Origin: Margaritispora aquatica
Lineage: Eukaryota > Ascomycota > Leotiomycetes > Helotiales > Discinellaceae
Assembly (NCBI GenBank): GCA_007644065.1
Contig: VJWN01000031.1
Span: forward strand, 124,001-188,000
Reading direction: 5' to 3'
Length of the DNA stretch: 64,000 nt
Below are positions 49,123 through 62,735 of the stretch, in pieces. Positions within the stretch are counted from its first letter, which is position 1, and the number at the start of each line of letters is the position of its first letter. The notes beneath the pieces are model-generated. The model saw only the letters and a program-made list of their open reading frames with translations. It ran no database searches and had not been told where the DNA came from. Made by a program: the position numbers and the translations under genes.

Positions 49123-52100
49123 ATGGACAATATTGAGCTCCAAACGGCGGCGGCGGAAGGCCATAGGGTAACAGTTGAGTATTTGCTAAGCAAAGGCGCC
49201 GATATTAACGCGGAAGGAAGGAGCGGCACTGCCCTCCAGAGGGCGGCGGAGGGAGGCTATATGGCGATAGTTGAGCTATTGCTAAGCAAAGGCGCCGATA
49301 TTAACGCGGAAGGAAGGAGCGGCACTGCCCTCCAGAGGGCGGCGGAGGGAGGCTATATGGCGATAGTTGAGCTATTGCTAAGTAAGGGCGCCGATATCAA
49401 CGCGGAGGGAGAAAAGAATGGTACTGCACTCCAGAGGGCGGCGGCAAAAGGCCATACGGCGATAGTTGAGCTATTGCTAAGTAAGGGCGCCAATATTAAC
49501 GCCGAAGGAAGGGATGGCACTGCGCTTCAGAGGGCGGTAGAGGGAGGCCACACGACGAAGGCGACAGTTAAACTACTAATAAGCAAGGGCGCAGATATCA
49601 ACGCGGAAGGAGGAAGGGGTGGCACTGCGCTCCACAGGGCGGTGGCGAGAGGCCCGACAGCGACAGTTAAGCTATTGATAAGCAAGGGCGCCGATATAAA
49701 GGCAGAAGGAAAAAGGAGCGGTACTATGCTCCAGAAGCTAGAGGCCCTCCAGAAGGCCGCGGAGGGAAGCCACGCGGCGACTGTTGAACTATTGCCGTTT
49801 GACAAATCAAGTATATCTCCTCAATCACTTCAAATAACTTTGGCTGCTGGCAGAATCGAAGATGTCAAGACGCTTTTGGACAAACACTTTGGTTCCGTGG
49901 CTGAAGGAGATTTCATGTGGCTGAAGGAGCTTCGTGAGCATGGCTATGAAACAGAAGAAATTGTAGAATTGCTGAGAACCGAGCATAGTGACTCACCTTG
50001 GATTTACTTTGAGTCTCGAAAACTTCCTAGAGAAACCATTATTCCCAGTCATCATGGACCATTTTGTGTTCATACAGGCGGGAAGGAAGCTAGACATGGC
50101 ATAAGGCCCATCTCTAGTACAAAAATTATTGATTTGAGAGATCACGGTTTGTCATGGACATCGGACAATGACAGTTTGAGATATATTGAAGAGCTTTGTG
50201 GAATTGCTGGGGTTGCTCCTAATACTCGCGATTTTAGCAAGAAGTTCGGCTCGGTGAAATTCATCGAAGAATATAGCTCGTTGACGGCGTCAGTGTCATT
50301 CCGCTCAGACTATAACTTCGGGTTTGAACCTGATGAAATCTTTGTACGATTTGATGGAAGCTATGGACTACTCGAAGAGCATAGTCATAACATTCTTCAG
50401 GCGCTAGGAAATTTGTGCAGTGCTATTGCAAACGCACAAAAAAGTGGAATTTGTTGTGATTCCTTTACTGTGCTACAATTTCAGTCTACCACATCCACTC
50501 GAGAGGTCATCGAACTCCGCCAAATAAGAGTCACAGCAGTTTCAGACTTATATTCGAAATTTGGAGCCTTTATATCACATCTTTTGGTTAACGATAGGGG
50601 GAATATTCAGAATTCAATGTTAGATATTTTGGCCTGTGGGGAAAGTATATTCCAACAAGCAACAGTATCTTCCTTCAGCAAAACGACATTTGAAGGAACA
50701 CTAGACTGTTGCTCTCTAGCAGTACAATTCCTCAGCTTGGGGTTCTCTTCCTATATTAAGGCCCACGTCGGCGCACTTGCACCCTTTTTCCTTGATACTT
50801 CTTTACAGGCCATAAAATTGTTTGGAATGGAAGATTTGGAAAGGGTCTCGCCACGAATAACGGCCTCGTTGTGTCGATTTACATGCTTAGACGCTATGAT
50901 TCAGAATCCTGTGCTAGTTTTCAGAGAAGGTCCAGCTGAGGTGCAGCAGACCGAAGGATCCTATGACTTGTTAGCCTCTCCAGAAGACTTGGTGGATACT
51001 TGGGGCCCAGGTCAATTTGTCACTACGACAGGAACACAAAATTTGACTGCAATTATGATAGGTGGTGGAGTCATCAAACCAACGGCCGAGAACAGCAAGG
51101 TCCTTCATTGGAGTGATGATGTGAGCNACGCCACAACTTCTCGGTACATTTCAGCTCTACAGAGAAGGTTTTGATCGCAGGAGGTGCTGGTATCAACACA
51201 AATTGCCAAGCAAATAGAAGCGAGAGATGGTCTTCATTCTTAGGCTCACTGCAGAATCTGGGCACAACTGGTGATTACTGGAAATTCACTGAGTTTCAAG
51301 CCGGAGTAGCAATAACAGGTCAACAATTCGCTGGTGGACAATTGCAGTTCAATAAGACTTGGACTTGGCATCCTGGCAATAGCTGGAAACGGCAGCACTT
51401 AAGCTTAAGTTCTGACGAGTTGCTCTTCAGCGAGTTGGATCGACCATGGGGTCTTCAAGTAAGCGCCTGCACTGGCGTTGCCCGAAGAGTACAGCTTCGG
51501 TTATTGTTGGCTGATACTATGCCAACCTTTGCGAAACACCTTGGGTTGGGGGATGGTTGGTGGAAAACATTACAAACCCGAGGAATAATCAACGCATTAG
51601 AGCAAGATGTTCAGAACTACTTCGAAGAATGGTATGAAAAACTGCACTCTGAGCCAGAAATTCAGATCTTGGTCAAGAGACTTATTAGGTTTATATTGCT
51701 TGTGCTTAGCAACACAGGAATAGACCGAGATCAGAAGGCGTTTTTGATTGCTTGCCCACAAGATCATACTCCTGGAAGTCCAATATCGATGTGTCTACCT
51801 GTGCCATGTGAGAATGCTAGCCTGTGGGCCAAAATTCTTCAGGATACGGAGGAGTGTGCAACTTTCGCATATATGACAAACCTTTGTTTGGAATCCCAAG
51901 AGCACAAATGCCAGAAAACGTCCCCTTGGCACTGTCCATCACTTGATACAGCTGTCCTGCAATCACGCTTACAAAAGGATCCAATCACTATACCACTAAC
52001 AACTTGGGACCTGAAGGGTGATACCCTATATTGGATTGGAACGCCCGATTCTGGACTTCAAGCAAGGGTAGTAATATCAGCAGGGTCCCTTTTTCCAAGA

Positions 52101-52235
52101 CTTTATATATCAAAAAGCTCAATTCCAAGAAAATTTCGAAGGCGAATTCTTGGTCTGAAAATGGACCGCTTGAGAGAGAAGCAGATTGGAACGTGGTCCG
52201 CTCAGGATGTTCTCATACTCTCTCCGTCGAGATAA
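49123..52235 (+). CDS. Ankyrin-repeat protein, frame broken at an ambiguous base
   Basis: The ATG at 49123 opens a frame that stops at 51174, and a second frame carries on to 52235. The frame change fits a sequencing or assembly error at the N at 51127: just downstream, the second frame reads HNFSVHFSSTEKVLIAGGAG and continues without a stop, while the first frame loses sense. Together they would encode about 1040 aa. Residues 5-225 are about seven ankyrin repeats (ELLLSKGADINAEGRSGTAL type), two of them identical in DNA. The larger C-terminal part is one unknown region with no recognised catalytic motif. The ankyrins suggest a protein-interaction role. It could also be a genuine frameshifted pseudogene. 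Confidence 0.65.
49183..49374 (+). repeat. Two identical 96-bp ankyrin units
   Basis: 49183-49278 and 49279-49374 are identical base for base and each encodes one 32-residue ankyrin repeat. Neighbouring units are diverged. This indicates recent duplication or gene conversion within the array. Confidence 0.9.
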
Positions 52236-52935
52236 GCGTTGTGCAAAATTTCACGAAACATAATGACAGCCCGGGATTTATTAGCTGAGATCGCACTGTT
52301 ATTTTTGCTCTCCTTCATGTATTTCCTAACAGTTTAATCCATGCCCAAGCTTCAGTGTTGCCTCCAACTTCACCTCTTACATGACCAATGTAACAGGCTA
52401 GATTGAATAAGCTGCATTGTGCTGAGGTCACAGAGCTCATCGGTAGTACGACGAGGGATCAGTCTAAGGTTTCAAGACTAGAGTAGCTCTCAATCTATTG
52501 TGTTTATGGGTAAAAGCAAGACTTTATACACTTGTGATAGTTTTTAGAGCTTCCCGCACAAGATATTCGTATGGCTGATTTGTGAGGTAATTCCAACATA
52601 TTGCGAGCCACTGTAGGTACAAGAAGAATTGCTTGAAAAGGGGAAAAGTCTGACCACAGGAAAGAGGGTGATCAAGGATAAGTTGGGTAGGACAGTACTA
52701 GCCGTAGCCTCCTAGATATCGCCCATAAGCGAGGGATTTAAACATAGATAAAGAAAAAGAGAAAGAGAACCTGGAAGTAATGAGGTGTATACACGCACGT
52801 GATCTTGGAATGGAATCTAAGGTGTGACAAGCAAAGGCAAGGGGTTACTATTGCTGTGACGACGTGCTTCCAAGGCCAAGAAAGAATCAAGAGAAAGTGG
52901 TATTCCGTCTATGGGAAGATTCTAAACTTGACAAA
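52236..52935. other. Convergent intergenic region
   Basis: 0.7 kb between the ankyrin gene and the aldolase gene, which converge. No gene or repeat seen. It marks the left edge of the sugar-acid cluster. Confidence 0.5.
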
Positions 52936-54035
52936 TTACTTTTCGAGAGTCTTCTCGGTCTCCTTCATCGCGTCCATCGCCACACTCCAAGATTCCCATT
53001 CTCCCTTAGGCATGCTGCCTTTCAAAGGCAATCTTCCTCCCTCCATGTTACCATACTTCAACACTTGATATATACCCTCCTTGATACCAACAATGCCCCA
53101 TTTGCCTACCATCTCTTCTGCACGACTGACGATGAATTGCAATGACTGTATTTCGTACATGTCTTCAACCTCGAGCGGCTTCTTGTTGGCAAGCTCAAAA
53201 AGACGCGAGACGGTGGCTGGGTATATTGCTGCAAGGCCATCAATGACACCAGCAGCATTGAACATAACAATCGGGGCAAGCTGTTGTCCAAAGCCACTGA
53301 ATACACGAAAGTTTGCGTGGTCGATATCAGGAGTCAGGGAGACTTGCAGATGATGTGACACGTTTCCATGGGACATCTTGCATCCAACAATATTGGGATG
53401 CGCTGCAAGCGCGGTGTATGTCTCGAGGCTGACCATGATATTGTTCGTGACTCCAGGATAGTTATATCTGCAATTGAATTGTCAGTAGCTGTTTGAAAAT
53501 CGCACATTGAATTTAAATCCTACATTAAAATTGGGATTGGACTCGCGTCTGCCACCAGTGTGTACCATTCTCTGAGGTTCTCTTGATTTGCAGCTGCACC
53601 GAAGTATCCAGGTGCAAGCACCAGACCCCACTGAGCTCCCGCTTTCTTCGAATCCTCCAACCATTCGAGGGCTTCATCCACGCTATTCACAAGAACACCA
53701 GCCATGATAGGATAGTCAACAAAACCAGCTTCTGTCAAGCCCTTGCGAACCCCCGAAAGAAGCTCGAATCTTTCAGCTCGAGACAGGTGGATAGCTTCAC
53801 CCGTGCTGCCGAGTAGTACTAGTCCTCGCACGCCATTCTTCGCGAGGTGTATCGAGTGTTGACATTGTGTTTCGATATCGAGAGCAGCCTGTCGTGCTGG
53901 TGATTGTATTGATGCTGCTGGCTTGAAGAAAGTGACAGTTGGGACGTAAACTCCTGGTGGAGGGACAAGGGCAGTTGGATTAGTCACTAGCTCAAATTAG
54001 GATCATATCTTTCAACACCGAGTGAACAACCTACT
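52936..54035 (-). CDS. DapA-family 2-keto-3-deoxy sugar acid aldolase
   Basis: Coding exons 53986-53524 and 53467-52936 give 331 aa once a start is supplied. No ATG lies in frame before VTNPTALVPPPG. Splicing out 54034-53987 (donor GTAGGT, branch CCTAAT, acceptor CTAG) joins an A at 54035 to TG and makes ATGACTAATCC, so the start codon appears to be split by an intron. The protein is a class I pyruvate aldolase of the DapA/NAL family: GSTGE at 60-64, the catalytic tyrosine Y156 in YNYPG and Schiff-base lysine K185 in VGCKMSHG. It would cleave a 2-keto-3-deoxy acid to pyruvate plus an aldehyde such as glyceraldehyde. It is divergent from the reductase and next to the dehydratase. Confidence 0.85.
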
Positions 54036-54331
54036 TTTTAGAGGATATACTTTTCAATCTGATTGTTTATTTCAGTCTGCTCTTTAAAAATGCACTTTTC
54101 TGTTCCATCATGTACTTTATTGATGCCAGCCAAGCACAGCTCTTTACCCCACCATGGCCGTCCCTCAGACATTCAACGGAAAAGCATTGAGGGCTGCACG
54201 GAAGCAACCCCGCCATCCGTGGTCGTGTCATTCACACCCGAGCATAGATGGCACCTTAAAGAGGTTCTTTTTCGAAACCAGAATGTGCAGAAAACTGTGG
54301 CACACTTTGGAAGCAAAAGAAAAGATCGAAA
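54036..54331. promoter_or_regulatory. Bidirectional promoter, aldolase and reductase
   Basis: 296 bp separate the divergent aldolase and aldo-keto reductase, so control is probably shared. It contains CGGAAAAGC at 54177-54185, an element also found in the promoters of the kinase and the transporter of the same cluster. Confidence 0.6.
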
Positions 54332-55552
<1,221 letters not shown>

Positions 55553-55962
55553 ATCGTCTAGCAAAATATGAGCTATTTTTCCGTATATTCATGCCTCTTA
55601 ATTTCGTGTAAACAGCTGCTATTCAATTTCCCCACGCCTTTTCCTTGTGACCTCCGAAACCGATTTCTCCACATATCACATTGCAACATTGCAACCTTGC
55701 AACCTTGTCACCAACCCCCACTCTTACCTGCGGATAGTTATTTTGGCTCAGGAACAGCTTCCGGATCAACATTTCCGTCGCCTTGGCAGCATATCCGATT
55801 GGATTTCGCTTCCGTATTTCGGTGCATCAGATGTTTGTTCAGGCGAGTCAGGCACATGAACTCTTCACACGTTCTTACTCATAAACACCAACTTGGTACT
55901 TGGTAGAAATTTGTTAGTGAAGAATTTATACTCCTTGAGAATCAAAGTAGCAAGCTAGCAAG
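55553..55962. promoter_or_regulatory. Promoter region of the dehydratase gene
   Basis: 410 bp between two cluster genes on the same strand. It contains a CGG-N10-CCG palindrome (55762-55777). A CCTTTTCCTTG stretch and a CCG-N5-CGG (55812) are also present. Confidence 0.45.
55762..55777. promoter_or_regulatory. CGG-N10-CCG, candidate Zn2Cys6 site
   Basis: Inverted CGG triplets ten bases apart, about 190 bp upstream of the dehydratase start. Gal4-type regulators bind inverted CGG triplets with a fixed spacing, so this could be read by the cluster regulator at 57729. Sequence match only. Confidence 0.35.
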
Positions 55963-57289
55963 ATGGGCAAGATAGCATTGATCGAGTACTTTCGAGTTCC
56001 TCCCCGCTGGCTTTTCGTTCGAATTGTCGATGAAGCGGGGAACGTTGGTTGGGGTGAAGCGTCTTTGGAGGGACATTCAAATGCGGTTGAAGGATGCTTA
56101 GATGCATACATCGAGCGATATACAGGCATGGAAGCTGAGTGAGTAGCCGCATTTCCACTCCTTCAGGACTTGGCCTTAGCCAACCTAGATCACGTGACGG
56201 CATGACTGACTGAACAACTCATAGTGACATCGAACACATATGGCAAATGTCATGGCGGACTGGCTTTTATCGAGGAGGACCTGTCCTACTCAGTGCCATG
56301 TCAGGCATTGATATCGCTCTATGGGACCTAAAAGGTCTGACTTTATTTACTATAACATTGATCTCGCTAAAGACCAGCAGCAAGGAAACTTGGCGTTCCA
56401 ATCCACCAACTTCTTGGAGGCAAAGTAAGAAACAAAATAAAAGTCTACGCCTGGATTGGAGGCGACCGTCCTTCGGATATTGCAGCACAAGCGTAAGTTA
56501 TTGTTATCCAGAATATGTTTACGTCTCTAACACGTTCAAAGGGAAGCTCGAAAAGCACAAGGCTTTACATCCGTAAAGATGAACGCAACCGAAGATCTCG
56601 GTTGGCTTGACTCACCATCAGCACTTGATGAATGTGTCGACAGACTCAAAGCCGTAAAAGCACTCGGTATGGACGCCGGCATCGATTTTCATGGTCGCGT
56701 TCACAAGCCCATGGCAAAACAACTCGCCAAAGCACTTGAGCCCCATCGACCTCTCTTCATCGAGGAGCCATTGCTATCAGAACATCCGGATGCCATTAAA
56801 GCCCTCTCTCAACTCACTACCACTCCAATAGCACTAGGCGAGCGTCTCCACAGTCGCTGGGAAGTGCGTCCCTTCCTGGAGTCCGGCGCAGTGGACATCC
56901 TCCAACCAGACATAAGTCACTGCGGGGGTATCTCCGAGATGCGTCGCATAGCCGCCATGGCTGAGACGTACGATGTTGCGCTCGCTCCTCACTGCCCACT
57001 TGGACCCATCGCGCTGGCCGCAAATGTGCAGATTGCAGCTACGACGCCGAATTTTGTTATTCAGGAGATGAGTCTCGGCATTCATTATAATGCCGGAAGT
57101 CAGGATTTAACAAGCTATACGCATAATCCTGAGGTATGGAAGGTGGAGAAAGGCTACATTGATCTTATGACGGGGCCTGGGTTGGGGATTGAGATTGATG
57201 AGGAGCAGGTTAGACGGCTTTCTAAAGGGGCGAAGTCTTGGGTTAGTCCTGGGTTCATTGGACCTGGAGGGGAGATTAGGGAATGGTAA
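55963..57289 (+). CDS. D-galactonate dehydratase-type enolase superfamily enzyme
   Basis: Four exons (55963-56138, 56225-56334, 56381-56492, 56542-57289) give 381 aa, the length I recall for bacterial DgoD (382). The N-terminal capping domain starts [11 protein letters not shown] and has [16 protein letters not shown]. The barrel has the metal ligands D181, E207 and E233 (GIDFHGR, FIEEP, LGERL) and the acid/base histidines H183 and H283 ([11 protein letters not shown]), each two positions from the DgoD numbering I recall. YNAGSQDLT near the end also fits. It should remove water from an aldonate to give 2-keto-3-deoxy acid, the substrate of the neighbouring aldolase. D-galactonate is the best guess; other aldonates are possible. 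Confidence 0.9.
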
Positions 57290-57728
57290 AGGCTTTGTTG
57301 GCTATCTTGATGAATATAGCAAGTGAATTGAAATGCGACGATGGCATATCCTGAAAGTTTACGAATTTCCACGAGTCCCTAGAACTACATGACACGGATG
57401 TTGCAGCTCACTCGCTTCGATTATTCACCATCACATTTTGAAATGATTCAGCTCATGTTTCCATAGCTCTCATCTCAGAACATCCGTTTAAGAGATGATA
57501 TTGACTCTAACGAGCACACCCAAACGGGGTATGGACACTCGTGTCATTCTCACTGTCACGTTATCTCCCCAACCCCCCGCAATTACCCCGCAAAGGTGTG
57601 AAAATGAGAGACAGGGGTGTTTGTCTATAACTGCCGGCCTTATCCGAATGACTTTTCCTGCTCCATTTTCTTTTCCATCCTTCATCAACAAAAGCAATGG
57701 ATGAGTACCGCGAAAACACCGGATAATC
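57290..57728. other. Promoter region of the cluster regulator
   Basis: 439 bp between the dehydratase and the regulator. It contains scattered CCG/CGG triplets (for example near 57633 and 57717) but no exact copy of CGGAAAAG. No gene seen. Confidence 0.45.
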
Positions 57729-60300
57729 ATGATGCAGCAATCTTCGCATTCATCGCCGCCGGGCAACTCTGAAGGACAGGCACCACCTGCCAAGCGTCAG
57801 AAGAAAGACGAAGTAGAACGTACACGTGCAACCCGGGCTTGTGATCGGTGCAAGCAGTAAGTGTACAAATCTTATAGATTGGGTTTAATGGGGCTCAGAC
57901 TAACGAATGAATAGGAAAAAGACGCGGTGCAGTGGTCGCCAGCCATGCATTCTCTGTATGCGTGCTGGAAAGACATGTGAATTTACAGCCGCTTACACGA
58001 GAGGTCGGCTTCCATCTATCTTCCCAGAGGAAAGCGCGTTTCTTGACAGTGCAAATGATTCATCTGTGAATGAGATGAACGAGAGGGCAATCAATGAGAT
58101 GGTTAGAAGATCTAGTCAAGCAGATGCACGGCAGATAGCCTCGCTACCAAGTCCAACCAGTGATCATCCTCCAGGTTTACATGAGAATATAGCGAGAAAT
58201 CGCCAACTTGAAGTGCCTCCTGGTATTGATAATCCAGAATCAAGGATCCAGTCATCTAGAAATTCGCCCGAGCCTTCACAGACTGATCTTCAAGGTCACT
58301 ATGTTGGGCCCTCTTCCGGTGTCTCATTTTTGCTGAGAGTCCAGAAGAAGCTTCACCAAAAAGTGTCATTTGCCCAAAATTCTTCAATATTCACTTTCGG
58401 AGACGCTCCACTTCCCGAGTTTGATCCATCTTTCTTTGTCCTACCACCCAAAAGTGCTGCACAAGAGCTGGTTGCCAGGTACTTTGAGTTCGCGGTAGCA
58501 ACTCATCGTTTCCTGCATCGACCAACCATCGAAGCATGGTTAGATGAGTTTTATGAGAACATGGGCGTCATGAAACACAAAGCTGGTGCAAAGGAGAAGA
58601 CTGCTTTGCTTTTTATGGTCTTCGCACAAGCGAAAGAGTACATGCCGAACAATACCGGATCGCATAGTGTTGACACTAGGTGAGAGTAGAACTCGATGTG
58701 TGGAGTCAAATTGCTGATTCTGAAGTGCACGTTACTTCCAAGCAGCTGATCATCAGCTTTCATCAGAGACAGGTGAAATTCGTCTGACGAGTGTACAAGC
58801 AAGACTTTGCCAATGTTTCTACCTACTCTCACTGTCACGAGTTAATCACTGCTGGAGTCTTTTCGGTACAACTGCTCATCTTATTCTTGCTATTGGGATA
58901 CACAGGAAACGAAGATTCGAAACTTCTAACGGCATGGATCTCGTCGAACTTGAATGCCGGAAACGAGTCTTTTGGTGTGCTTATGGTCTCGACAACTACT
59001 TGAGCGCGGCCTTAGGAAGACCCAGAACTTTTCATGACGACGACATCGACCAGGTAAGAGAGCAACAAAGGCTTTTTTGAGCTTCTTGGACTGATGTTAT
59101 AGGATCTTCCCACATGTGTCAATGATTCGGATCTGACTCCACAGCGTATGAACATTAGCAACACGAAGGGCCAATCTATCATGATGGCATCGGTTGCTCA
59201 TAACACGTAAGACATCTATCTGTCTTAACTTCGATGAAACCTATCAGCTTATGCATGTGTAGTTTGGCAAAAATCATCAGCCATATTCTCCGTGATCTAT
59301 ACTCTATACGACCTCCATCACTCCCGAACCGATTGACGCTCAGTGCTAAGTATGCGGAAGATCTATTGATCTGGCGAAAAGGTCTCTCCAGGTTTCTAGA
59401 CGCAGATGGAATCGATCCTTCTCTACTGATGCCTCTTTTCCAACGTCAACGTAATGTGCTGAATCTTGCATACTACCATGCGCTAATCTTAATACACCGA
59501 CCATTTCTCTTAAGTAATTTTGCAAGTCTCAACAGCAGAAGTTCACGATCACGTGGAGCACCTGACATGGAAAAGAATGTCCACGAGTGTCTTGATGCTG
59601 CTACACATATTGCGGCTATAGTTGATGAGCTGACTGAGGGTCGCCAGATATTTCGTGCGTTTTGGGTATGGGTTCTTCGTAATTCCCGGGTTGTTGATAC
59701 TAACAAGTCAAGTTCACGCATTATTTTGCCTTCTGCGCCGTGGTGGTATTATATGTCTACACAATCCAACAGCGACAAAAACCACCAGAACAATATCGAG
59801 CATATTTTAACATAGCTGAGAAGTGCCAGTCTCAAATCTCTTCAATGGGAGAGAATGACTCCTTAGCTCAGAGATACAGTGTTGTTCTTGAAGAACTGCG
59901 CCTTGAAGCAGTCAAAACAACACAACGACCAATGGAAACACAAAATCCTGGCTTTGAGACTATAACAAGCGTTCAACAAGCCTCCGCTGATCATCCAGAG
60001 CCTATCATGATAAACGGAGAGCCTCAGGTCGGGTTCGCAGACATGTTTCCGGTAGGTCCTGAGGAGAACTTGGCAGGAGGTGGACAGAACGATACCACAC
60101 CAACAAGCCTGATGGCAGACATGACAAGTTGGGGAGAATTCGACTCATTAGTAATATTCCCAAATCTGACGCCTCTGTGATTTGTTAACCAGTTTAATTA
60201 GGTCACTGCTGGTGTTGGCGGTCTTGATTTCATGTTTATGGGTGACATTAATCGACCATGGGACGATACTACGGGAGGTGGCGGAATGATGTTGAGCTGA
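57729..60300 (+). CDS. Zn(II)2Cys6 regulator of the sugar-acid cluster (inferred)
   Basis: Seven exons (57729-57856, 57915-58679, 58726-59053, 59103-59206, 59263-59665, 59713-60150, 60202-60300) give 754 aa. The binuclear zinc cluster at residues 38-64 is completed by the first splice: C38-x2-C41-x6-C48-x5-C54-x2-C57-x6-C64 (ACDRCKQKKTRC, CILCMRAGKTC), preceded by basic AKRQKK. The middle-homology region follows, with RVNHCWSLFGTTAHLILAIG, LGRPRTFHDDDIDQ and the spliced FTHYFAFCAVVVLY. The last exon encodes VTAGVGGLDFMFMGD, a usual ending in this class. Its position between the dehydratase and kinase genes suggests it controls the cluster. No inducer can be inferred. Confidence 0.88.
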
Positions 60301-60854
60301 ACATCGCGCGCTGTGTCTAGGAGCAACTTCATCTTCTAGAGCTCAGTATCATTCCGGTATTGGGGTTTCTCAAGCTCGATCAAAATCCTTCTCATAAACC
60401 GGAGAATCATGGATTTTGAGAAAAGATGACCGAGCATGCTGTTCTCCACACTTCATCACGACGGTTTTCCTTCCCGGCTCGACTGGCAATAGATTGGACG
60501 CGAGGCCAACCGAGATAATTTTGGTGGCTTGGTGGCTGATACAGCTCCGTATTGCAGCTCAGCGATGACTCGATTGATATCGGAAAAGCAAACGGAGAAA
60601 TGCAATATTGCACCCATGTCACTGCATAGCCGTCCGGCCACCATATCATCTCATGCACGCACGGCTATGTGGTGGGACCAGGGCCGTAGCTACCAGTTGC
60701 CAGTGGAAGCTCCGCCTTTGAGGCACAAATGTCAACTGGACGTCTTGAATTGAATTGACCGTGGTACTTTATTCAATATCTGCTAAGCGAGCAACCCTCA
60801 AAGTGCATCATTGAATACACACTCAGAAGTATACCAGAAAGCATATCAGTAATT
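60301..60854. other. Promoter region of the kinase gene
   Basis: 554 bp. It contains CGGAAAAGC at 60581-60589, followed closely by another CGG at 60592, and several CCGG sites. No gene seen. Confidence 0.45.
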
Positions 60855-62735
60855 ATGTCAACCAAGCACTTCATTCATGACTCAGAGAGCCTGGTAATCG
60901 ATTGCTTGGAGAGTTTGACCTTGACCAACCCGAATCTGAGTTTTGACAAAGCCAACAAAGGTGAGTAAAGCTCAGTCTATCGCTACAATATGCTCACACG
61001 ACTTAGCCATATTTCTTACTAGCCATGACTCTTCGAAGGAAGTGGCATTGATCTCAGGCGGTGGAGCTGGTCATGAACCTGCTCATGCTGGTTATGTTGG
61101 TGAAAACCTACTCACAGCTGCAGTCTCTGGATTTATATTCGCTTCGCCAAATGTTGCCCAAATCGTCAATACCATCGTTCGAGTCGGTGGAAAGGCTGGA
61201 ACTATCCTCATTATCAAGAACTACACCGGAGATATTTTTCACTTCCACCTAGCCGCTGAGAAGGCAAGAGCTAACTACGGGTTGAGAGTGGAAATCATCA
61301 TCGTCGGTGATGATGTCTCTGTCGGCAGAGAGCGGAGCGGCAAAGTTGGACGACGCGGTCTTGCCGGAACCGTATTTGTTCATAAGGTCCTCGGTGCTAT
61401 GAGCAAGAAACCTGGTGTTACGTTTGATGATCTGGTCAAGATGGGGAAACTCGTCGCATCGAGTCTTGTAACGGTGGGAGCGTCATTAGGTCATGTGCAT
61501 ATCCCGGGACGAGATCTTCCAACTGAAGTGTCCGAGAAGTCGCAGCTTGAGCTTGGAATGGGAATTCACAATGAGTCTGGATGCCGAATCTTGAATCCTC
61601 AGCCCGAGCTACCGACTCTCATAGACATGATGCTTGATCAGCTGCTTAATATGCATGATCCAGATCGTGCTTTTGTCGATATGCAAGACGCCGAGGCAGT
61701 CGTTCTACTTGTCAACAATCTCGGAAGTGTGTCGGCGTTAGAATTAGGAGGAATCACGAAGCATGTTGTGGGAGCGTTGAGTACGATTTAAACCATGAAA
61801 GAAATAAGACATGCTGACAAGTTTGACAGAACTTCGACACATCAAGATCTCTCGAGTGCTCTCAGGAACTTTCATGACGAGTCTCGATGGTCCAGGCTTC
61901 AGCATAACACTTCTCAAAGCCACCACGGAGATGTTATCATACATTGATTCACCGGCAACAGCTCTAGGCTGGTCTGCTCCTCTGCTCCCAGCAAGTGTGT
62001 GGGAGAGCCAGAAATCTCATGTCCTTGAAACCTCAAACGCCGACGTCAATGTCAAGCCGTTGGTGGAGAGTGGTATCCAATGTATGTCTCTATTCTGCAC
62101 TTTTGATAACAAGCCCTAATTATCCAGTGAACTTGAGCACATTCATCGGCAAAGTCTCTCAAGCCTGCAAGAACGTGATCGCAGCAGAACCCCAGATCAC
62201 AAAATCCGACACCGTAGTCGGAGACGGTGATTGTGGCATTACCCTTGCACGCGGTGCTCAGGCCGTCCTTACTTTCCTCGACTCATCTGATCTAAGTCCA
62301 GACGCACTCATTACTCTCCTCCGTCTGGCAACCGTAATAGAAGACAATATGGACGGTACCTCCGGCGCAATCTACTCCATTTTTTTCGCCAGTCTCGCTT
62401 CCGCCATCCGCGCAATGACATCCTCAGACACCCTGGATGCGAAAGCCTGGGGAGTAGCTGCGAAAGCTGCTTTAACACAACTCCAACTGGCTACTCCAGC
62501 GAGACAAGGTGATAGGACGTTGATGGATGCATTGGAGCCGTTTGTTTGTAGCTTTGCGGCTGGAGAGGGAGTTGAGGTGGCTGTTGCAAAAACGAGGGCT
62601 GGTGTTGAGGCGACGAAAGGCATGAAAGCTGCGTTTGGCAGAGCGGTTTACGTTGAGGAGAAGGCGTGGAGTGTTGTGCCTGATCCAGGCGCTGAAGGCG
62701 TGTTGTGTTTAGTAGAGGGCCTTGCTGATGGCTAA
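60855..62735 (+). CDS. dak1: Dihydroxyacetone kinase (DhaK-DhaL type)
   Basis: Four exons (60855-60960, 61007-61780, 61830-62081, 62128-62735) give 579 aa, the usual size of ATP-dependent fungal DHA kinases. The N-terminal DhaK domain has SGGGAGHEPAHAGYVG at 52-67 and the substrate-binding histidine region VGASLGHVHIPG (H198 by position). The C-terminal DhaL domain has the magnesium/ATP motif VVGDGDCGITLARG near 407-420 and DNMDGTSGAIY. It phosphorylates dihydroxyacetone, and in known members also D-glyceraldehyde, to triose phosphate. In this cluster it would feed the aldolase product into glycolysis. The small exon 1 and all phases fit. Confidence 0.93.
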
